Source of the DNA: Endocalyx cinctus
Lineage: Eukaryota > Ascomycota > Sordariomycetes > Amphisphaeriales > Apiosporaceae
Length of the DNA: 64,000 bases
Assembly: GCA_001600455.1 (NCBI GenBank)
Contig: BCKC01000002.1
Location: 4,912,171-4,976,170, forward strand
Direction of reading: 5' to 3'
In this document: positions 56,151 through 64,000 of the stretch, piece by piece
Position numbering within the stretch: the first letter of the stretch is position 1
Layout: each line of letters begins with the position of its first letter
Notes under the pieces: generated by a model
Told to the model about the DNA's origin: nothing
Databases searched by the model: none
What the model saw: the letters and a program-made list of their open reading frames with translations, nothing else
Translations under genes and position numbers: made by a program

Positions 56151-56669
56151 GTGTGCAAGCCCAAGAGATATTTCCCCATTCGAAATTCGGGGAGATCATT
56201 CATTGGCTCAATTAACAACTGCTGCATGTGTTGTGCATTGGATCAGAGTGGACATGAACAGTACCTAATTACCTGTCTACCTGTCTGTCTGCCTACTCTG
56301 TACTCAAATCACCATTTTGAAGAAAGAAAGTATAGGCCATAATATACAGTTATTATATACCTAAACCACCTAGGTATGTACGAGAGAGAGCCAGAAGAAC
56401 TTTCTCACTGGTAGTAAACTTGCCCGTCTCCATTATTTCCTTTCTTCCAGTGTATATGCCCATTAACCCTATTCTCTGTTCCATTTTCCTTCCTGCAGAT
56501 TTCCGACTGTGAGTGCCATCTAATCCCAGTCTATTTCTGAGTGGGTGTACTTAATTTATATGCAAAAGACGATGAGAAAATTTCAGCCCTCCCGTCCCTA
56601 AACAAGGATATACAAAGCAGAATGAACGCCTACGACCGAATGTACCATCCTACCCAGCCTAGTAAATCC

Positions 56670-56752
56670 GATTTTCTTTTTCTCTTTCTTTTTCTTTTCC
56701 TTCTCCCTCCTTTTAAAGAAGAAGAAGAAGAAGAAGAAGAAGAGAAAGAGGC
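56670..56752 (+). repeat. Polypyrimidine tract followed by (GAA)n
   Basis: A TTTTC/CTTT-rich stretch followed by nine GAA/GAG units, giving imperfect self-complementarity with triplex or hairpin potential. Confidence 0.7.
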
Positions 56753-57149
56753 CGCGAAAGTGCATATCTACATCATTGAGAATTGTCTCCGCCCTGGCTC
56801 TGCGCCGGGTTCAAGATCCGAAACCCGTAATGACAGAAGATTAGTAAAATTGATGTGATGGTTTCATCTACTCGAAACATCACATATGTGAATGGAAACC
56901 GATGTTATTAAAAGAAAAAAGATAGACAAGGAAGGGAAGGGCAGACAAGATAACTTGCGGTAGCCCAACACCAATCCCTGTCTTGCTTCCACCGAACTCC
57001 GTAAACGCCGGCTATATCCCTCAGTATATATAACAGAAATGGGTATAATCATCAAGTAAAACAAAGTGCGTGTAAAATCGATACATCGCCGCGAGGAAAG
57101 TCTAGCGTGTATACACACACATAAATACAAGCTAGTCGGTTGACCGTGC

Positions 57150-59552
57150 TCAAGATGACTCGTCTTCGGGGAGCGTTTCAGACTTCATCATATCCCAGGC
57201 TTCGTCAAGGTGAGTCCTACGTTTAAAAGTTGAGTAAGTAATCTTTTCAAAGATGAAATAAAATCATCATAAACATTATCTTCGCAGGTATAGTTAAAAC
57301 CTGAAAGTACTTACTTCGTGCTCTTGGTTAGTTTAACACCCTTCTTCTTCGCGAAAGAGAGAAACCGTTGCTTCGTTCGTTCCCTCTTGAATTGCGCAAG
57401 AACATTTCCACGCTTCTCATCCGCAATAACGGCTTCAATTTTCTTGCTATCAGATGCATAGAGGATCTGTTTTAACTCCTTCAACGTGAGATCGAAGTTC
57501 ATCGGTTCGCGGTAGAATCCCCAGGTCACCTTAGGGCGGACGTCCCGAAGTACCTGATGCTCGAAACAATTCTGATCCGATTTCCACGTCCAATACTGTG
57601 TTACTTCGGGACTGGTTGTTAAAGTTCGCGTCTTAATCTGATATATACGCCAATCGAGGTGCATGATCCGGCCGGCCGAGAAGGAATCGGTCGAAGTATA
57701 TCCTTCAAATTCCAGATCACCTCCCGGGGCTTCTTCTTGCGTAACCTGTGATGAGTCTAGTCGCTGGCGCTTTTGCTGTCGAGGCATCGCCGATACTAAC
57801 AAATCACCAGGCGCAACCCTGGTGCCTAGGTCCAATCCTTCCAGACCATTCAACCGGAGTGAGTCGTCGGCGTCGACTTGGCCGATAGAGCGCCGACCCT
57901 TCTTGCGACTGAAAGATCCAGGTATAGGTTCGCCGGGCTCTTTCTTGACCTTATTCTTAGCTTTGGAGGGGTCTCTGTCGTTAAGTTTATAGCCCGAAGG
58001 TCTACCAATGTTGCCAAATCCATGCTTCTCTCGTAGATATTTTAGCTTGGCATCGTGGTAAAGGTCGTGAGTTGTCTTAGACAGGTTAAACTTTTCCCCC
58101 TGCTCTTCTGCGATCTCGTACATACGGTGTCGCAGCCATTCTATGGGTTTGACATCAAGATCAAACTTCTTCAGCTCTTCATTTACGTTGGCAAGGCGAA
58201 ACAGGGTATCGTAATTAATAAAAGTCTTGTAAAACTTTTTCATCGTCTCCTTTCCGACAAACTGATAAGGGTGGAAACACTCGTTTGTCATAAAGTCGAT
58301 GACTTGTTGACCTCGGTTGACTTGTCGGTTCGCAAGGAAGATAGTGTGGCGGATAGAGTCGGGAGACTGTCTCAGGGATTCTAGCTTCTCCTTCCACTTG
58401 TCAAGTTGAGGCTGTATGATACTCTCTACCGTCATCCACTCTGGATCCCAGTATGGATGGTTCTCATCGATGCGTTCAAGAGGAATGCCGGCAAGCATGT
58501 CTGGCGCCGTAATGATTGTTCCATTATCCCTGCATATTAGCTTTTCGCGGGTGATTTCTAGATCCTCGCTAGTCCTAACTTCAGCTGGTGGGCTCGGGGT
58601 GGGCGTATTTAGTCTCTTTGAAGTTGGTAGCGACTTTCGCCCAGCTGGAGATCTTGCTTTAGGGATTGGAGATATATCTGACGTGGCTATGAAATCATAA
58701 GCTACCGAGATAGAAAATCCGACATTTTCATATATTAGACCGAGTCAAAAACTTACATAATCTTGCAGGGGGGGCTCGAGCGATGGATGAAAAGCTGGGT
58801 AAGCTATGGCGGTGCTGTTTAGGCTTGAGGGGTCTATCTTTGGACCGACTAAGCATATGATTGTCTCCCACGGCAGACTCCGACTCGGTGACAGGTCCTT
58901 CACTAGATGAAACTTCTGGTCGCGACCAGCCGAGACCCTTCCGTAAAGGAATAACTCGAGTTGTCGGTGAATCGCCCTCGTCGACGGGATTATGATAGAT
59001 TGTACTGAGCAAATTGCCAGGGTCAACTGGAGCATTCTGCTCGTCTTCGCCTCGATGGTTTCGTCTGCGCGAACCATTTATGCTTGTCCAACTGCCGGCA
59101 TTACTACTATCGTTCAAAGTTCCCACGGGCACAGAAACTGGAGTATCTCCTCGGCTAGACATGCGGCGGTGACCGTTATCCTTCAGTTGGTCATTCTCTT
59201 TGTTTGCTGCATAGTTTTCACGCTGGCGAGATAATTGGTCTTGAAGTTTTCTGTCCTCCTCACGACGGGCCGCCATAACTCGGTCACGAAATAGATCGTG
59301 ATTTTTGACGAGACTTTCCTGCTCCTTTTCGTATGCTCGAATGCTGTCGTCGATCATCTGGAGATCGGCTTGGACCGCAAGCAACTGGTTATGCACCTTC
59401 ACTCTTTTGTCGTAAAGACAAGTAATTTCGTGGATTAAACTGTCCTGTCGTACAGAATAATCACGCCGATACTTTTCGTCCTCCTGCTCTCGGGCCATTC
59501 TGGTACGCATCCAGTGATCCTCTTCAGATCGAACCCTATCGGCCGGTCCCAT
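57150..59552 (-). CDS. Unrecognised large nuclear-type protein with N-terminal coiled coil; 5' end uncertain
   Basis: Exons 58757-59552, 57315-58686 and 57150-57216 join in frame to at least 744 residues. The junction introns are 71 and 98 bp and have GTAAGT donors. Residues about 10-110 are a long charged coiled coil (YDKRVKVHNQLLAVQADLQM and following). A Ser/Arg-rich disordered region follows. The conserved-looking C-terminal half holds NECFHPYQFVGKETMKKFYK, KPIEWLRHRMYEIAEEQG, a basic linker (KAKNKVKKEPG and SRKKGRRS, possible nuclear localisation signals) and AQFKRERTKQRFLSFAKKKG. No enzyme motif is seen. An acceptor-like CACAG with in-frame codons just upstream of ATG 59552 suggests an earlier exon beyond about 59568. 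I would guess a chromatin or nuclear scaffold role, but this is only composition-based. Confidence 0.75.
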
Positions 59553-60368
59553 AGGAGGATCTTCTGTGACAAATATTGAGCAAAAAGAAGCACTATCATG
59601 AATAAGAGCCTATAGCAAGGATGATTAGTCGCTGATGGATGGTAGTAAAGGAGGAAATGATGATGGTGACGAAGACGATGATGATGGGAAGATTATACCT
59701 ACTAGGTAATTCTCAAACGAAGTAAAGGGGGAATTTTCTAGTATAGGAGTAGCTGCCTAGAAACTCGTAGCAACTCACGTCGGTGCTAAAATTGAGTACG
59801 AGAGTCTTTTTTTTTCTTATTTTGATTTGAATGAGGTGAAATCAGTATGCAAGTGTGAGTGCAATGCGGATGTAATATAAGTATGTGAGCTATCCCATGA
59901 ATGGAGGTAACAGGGGTTACTGTAGAGATGGGTGGGATGGATGGCGTGGGTACTTGCGACGTCGAGTGGGAAAGAGCAGAAAATAAATCGCTTTACGTGT
60001 TGTCTTTATGAAATATGAATTCAAAATAGGCAATACTAGAAAGGATGGAGGAGGGATATAAACATGAGCGCGTAGGGGGGTATATGTTATACGTACAAGT
60101 ATCGTGTGGGAATTTTTATGCTTAACGGTTTTTATAAGGCTTCTAGGACGTCAAATTTAGCTGATAATACTGGCTCGAACTCATGAGACCAACAAGACGG
60201 AGGTGATAGTGTAAATGCTGACCTCGAGGATAGAAGCAGGTGAGACAACGAAAAAGAGAAGAGAGTAAAGGGAAATTTTGGGCAAAAGTCAAATCAACAT
60301 ACCTTAGGTATCTCAGTGGGACAGATATCAATAATTCAATGCCTGGAAGAGAGGTATTAGTGAATGGC

Positions 60369-60456
60369 TGTGTGTGTGTGTGTGTGTGTGTGCGTGTGTG
60401 TGAGTGTATGTATGTATATGTAGTAGGTATGTGGTTGGTTGGTTGGTTGGTTGGTT
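60369..60456 (+). repeat. (GT)n and (GGTT)n microsatellites
   Basis: A TG run (60369-60400, one CG interruption) followed within 30 bp by six to seven GGTT units (60431-60456). Confidence 0.9.
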
Positions 60457-62969
60457 GAATAGTTGGTTGGTGCGTGTACTGTAGGCCCAAATTAAATATA
60501 AGTACATACATATAACTAAATAGTTTTATTTTATCATTATTATTATTATTTCATAAAGAAATAAAATACTACCAAATAGGTACTTATGCCACGTTATATC
60601 TGGGGGGAGGGGAGTATATAGGGTAGTTACGTATTAATGAATCCATAGGGGACGGGAATAGTTGATCAGTTAAAATGGATTTAAGTTAAAGTACTTACTT
60701 ACCTTAAGGGAATAGGAATCAGACAATAATGCGCCGCTCACTTGCTCACTTGCTCATTTGCTCACTTACGGCTATCAATGGAAGGGTATTAAGTAAATAA
60801 TACTTAATGAAACCTAGTATGGAAAAATTGATTAGTCTTCGAGCAATATAGGAATCAACAAGAATTAATTGGTCTGACAACATGTATGTATATTCATGTA
60901 TTCATATATGTATATATGTACATATGTATACCTAGGTAATATGTATATTATATTTATATTCATTAACGAAAGTAAAAAGTGAGTTATTACCCATTATAGT
61001 CGAATTACGGCGTTGGTAATAGGAAAAGTACCTCACATTAGGTACTTACCGGAGTTGTGGTCAAGAGAGTCGGAAGAAGAGCGGATGCACGTTTATGTAT
61101 AACTTAGATGCGCACATCACAGATAGTATAAGGACTCTACTCTCTGTATTGGAGATACTCGAAATAAAACTGATTTAAGGAATGCATGTACGTGTAGAAA
61201 TTTTGGAGAGAGGGAAAAAAAAAAATACAAAAGGAGAACGTATATAGCGTGGAAATAATCCTAACAATAATTGAAAAAAAGGAGGGAGAGAGAAAGCAAA
61301 ACGATAGAGAAAAGGAAACATATATTTGCCTGCTCTAATTATAACTTTTATTAGGATAGCAAGAATGGGCTTACAGCAAGACAAATGAAAGTTCGCCTTC
61401 TTTTAGTCTCTCTTATTGAACGATAGTGGCAGTGGCCGTGGCAATGGCAGTGGTAATAGTCGTCGTCGTACGTCGTAATAATAGTAATAGATGAATAGAT
61501 AGAGAGATAGGTAGCCTTGGTAAGAGACGATAACAATGCGGCTCTTTATATCTCAAACCAGAAAATCGAGCCAAGTCGAGCTTGCGATATTGTCGATGTT
61601 CCTCGAGAGCAAGACGAATACGAACCTACGTAACTTATTGCTGATTTAAGCAACTAGATACTTAGTGTTTATTGTCTTTTGCTTCCGGGGCCCCTTTTTA
61701 GAGATGATCAAAGGTGTGTCCCCTCCTCTGATATGTCCCGTTTGATATGGTACAACGACTAACCGGCGGTAGGATGGATATATTACATATTTAGAAAAAG
61801 TAACCAATAGGCCAAACTGAAGGAATAGGGGACGCTTGTTCGAATATATGATAAAACCCAGGGGAAAAAAATTCAAACCGATCAAGTATATGAAGTACTA
61901 CCAACAATCTACAAGAAGGAAAAGAAAATCGTTGAAACTCGGGTAGGCGGCGTGGAATGAAGTACATGGTGGGGGGCCACGTAGATTCGCACCGTTCTTA
62001 TATAGATTGACTTTATTTTTATGTAGTAGTGTCATGATTAAAAGTATATACCTAAATAAGACAGAGTAACATAAAATAATAATATTGGTATAATAATGAT
62101 ATATAATAGTCTCGCAGGACTAAAGGAGTATTATAGGTTCGTATAGGATGGAATATGAACGAATAGGGGTGAACTTTGGTAGGTTAGTAGTACTAAGTAA
62201 GTAATTATTGAATATATTATATATTATTATATACATAGGTACTAAGTTCGGCGTGTATATATATATACCTAATACTCTTCTTTAAAAAAAAAAAAAACAC
62301 TTGAAGTTTGAATAAACTGAGCCGAACGATATTAATCTATCAAGTAACTTTGTAGTAGAAGTTTGTAAGATACCTACATGCGTACGCTACATCCATGACA
62401 AGGATAGGTCCATATATATGTACTATGTAGTATATAATATGGTGTAAATGCATGTACTTCTGTACCTCCTTTATCCGCTTTGAAGGTATACTACCTAGGA
62501 GGTACTACATAGTACAGGTAGGGCCATTATCCTGGCTCCGGTATACTTGTAAGCAAGCTTCAGGACAATCCTTGTATAAAAAAAAATACTATGGTAGATA
62601 CTGGGGTTAATATACGGCAATTACCACGCTACCATGCTATATACGGATGTATACGTGTATGTACTATGTAATGATTGATCGTTTTCCATAGCTTCCGCAT
62701 CGTATGTACTGATTAACTCTTTTATTACGATGGACACGAAGTATCGATGTCCTGAGCTGTACGGAGTATTCTCCAACTACAAAATGAAGTAGTATACGCT
62801 CACACGGCTTCGCACTAGGTTAGATACTCTGACGCGCCTCTATACTAATGACGAAGCATCTCTTGACGTATCATTCGTCGGTATTTAGTACTGCAGATAA
62901 ATTATACCGTGTATGGATGTAATATTCGGATATAAATAATTCAAACTAACTCAAGGACTTACTTCCAAT

Positions 62970-63050
62970 ATGTACCTAGGTACCTATATACCCTAGAACT
63001 ACGTTATGTACAAAGTACCGGTACTAAGTACCTAGTACTGGTATTAAGCG
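62970..63050. repeat. TACCTAGGTA / GGTACTAAGTACC motif island
   Basis: Includes TACCTAGGTACCTATATACC and ACCGGTACTAAGTACCTAGT, overlapping palindromes of the same type as the other islands. Confidence 0.65.
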
Positions 63051-64000
63051 GCTACCTGGTATGTACGCTAGGTTTATCCAACTATGACGAACGGTTTCTA
63101 CCAATATTATTACATATATATACGTACTTCGAGTATGAATATATATAGAGAGATATGTACGGAGTATTGCGTATGCAGAACTGGCAGAATGATACTTTTT
63201 TGTTTTCAATAATGTTACAGGGATTGTGACCCTTACACTAGTTGTCAGGTTGTCTACTGTGTAGTGCTTGATCCCAGTCATTTTGAATTAATTAAAGGGG
63301 AAAAAAAAAATCAAAAAAGAAACACCCCTCCCTTATCGCTCCTTAAGCCTCTTTAGAGTATCCTACATGTTATGACACTAGCGAGAAAAATTACATAGAC
63401 ATAATTATAATATAATAATAGCTCTTGAGGTTACATCTATACTGTAGGAGGCTGTGCTTCACGGATAGGATGTAAGATACACGCTAGAACGACACGTACA
63501 TATACATACATACTATGTATAAGTATGCATAGTACGGAGTACTATGTATGTAAAGATGTCGGAGAAAGTGGGTAGGATGTACCTGGATCCTAATAGGCAA
63601 GCGGGCAGGCGGGCTGCACGGGATGATTGACGCCAGCATATTGTTTCGGTCTTACGTAGTAGGTTGAAGGGTTTCCAATAATGCATAGGACATACCGCGA
63701 AACAAGCTGTTAGTATTGTAATATGTAGGCTAAGTGGTTTCGTTTTTGGACAAACCCAAAGAGAGAAAGAGAAAAATACTAAAACTTAATAAAGTCTATA
63801 TAACAAATAATAACGTCAATGGTAGATTAGTGGTATACCATAGGCGTGTGTGGCATATATTTAATATTACGTACCATGTAAATATATTTATATATTATAT
63901 ATACTTTGTGTGTGTATATACTTGTGTGTATACTATGTATACAAGTATATATATATATATATGTGCCCCTGGACATGTTGGTGTGTTGTATGCACTTGTA

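Larger units (their letters stand above)
55533..57149. other. Intergenic interval with motif island and triplet repeat
   Basis: Holds a TACCTAGG island (56020-56150), TA-rich stretches, and a polypyrimidine tract followed by GAA repeats (56670-56752) that could fold back. The only long open frame (56541-56858) is a product of these tracts. Confidence 0.55.
59553..64000. other. Gene-free AT-rich right end
   Basis: 4.4 kb with no supported gene apart from a possible 5' exon of the leftward coiled-coil gene. It contains GT and TTGG microsatellites, TA repeats, and TACCTAGG-type copies (62490-62520, 62970-63050), together with many GTACTATGTA/TACGGAGTAC short palindromes towards the end. RIP-degraded transposon is possible, but I see no element ends. 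Confidence 0.55.

Noticed and set aside
56541..56858. 105-codon open frame with a run of glutamates
   Set aside because: The frame is generated by the polypyrimidine/GAA tract and has no family signal.
59553..64000. Transposable element or telomere-proximal sequence at the right end
   Set aside because: No TTAGGG repeats, no terminal repeats, no transposase or reverse-transcriptase motif on either strand; only microsatellites and short palindromes.

Overview
The window is nuclear DNA of a filamentous ascomycete (Pezizomycotina, most likely Sordariomycetes; I cannot name the species). The reasons are numerous short GT-AG introns of about 50-120 bp, single-copy fungal housekeeping genes (mdm10, lsm3, mvp1, dcn1, rps19, mitochondrial ribosomal proteins), and fungus-restricted families (UstYa-like DUF3328, Zn2Cys6 regulators, GH18 chitinases with CBM18, Dal5-type MFS transporters). 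Intergenic DNA is AT-rich and carries microsatellites, homopolymers and islands of a degenerate TACCTAGGTA motif. Two N bases (6536, 20372) show it is a draft assembly.

Layout. 0-14.5 kb looks like an accessory, secretion-oriented block: a partial secreted protein, a lone UstYa-like oxidase-family gene, a GH18 chitinase, a Zn2Cys6 regulator, a 63-residue secreted protein, a second GH18 chitinase carrying a CBM18 chitin-binding module, and a short-chain dehydrogenase. 15.5-22 kb holds mdm10 and, after a 3.9 kb gene-free stretch, a ZIP zinc transporter preceded by five near-identical copies of a zinc-response-element-like 11-mer. 23.9-25.5 kb encodes a deaminase-fold protein with an HVE...CRPC signature. 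26.9-41 kb mixes housekeeping genes (eS19, a DUF7719-like membrane protein, GPI de-N-acetylase, a mitochondrial PPR-like protein, Lsm3) with small lineage-specific candidates. 41-46 kb is a tandem pair of Dal5-like transporters, the second with two reading-frame inconsistencies at splice junctions. 46.6-55.5 kb holds uL15m, sorting nexin Mvp1, Dcn1 (with a candidate antisense gene inside its long second intron) and bS6m. 57-59.6 kb is a large coiled-coil/basic protein I do not recognise. The last 4.4 kb shows no convincing gene.

Functional themes. Three genes serve mitochondrial gene expression (uL15m, bS6m, probably the PPR-like protein) and one mitochondrial architecture (Mdm10). The two chitinases fit wall remodelling or mycoparasitism. 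The ZIP gene and its upstream motif array form a candidate zinc-starvation regulon unit. The deaminase-like gene is the most unusual coding element. All exon models are manual and rest on splice consensus, reading frame and family length; none has transcript support here.
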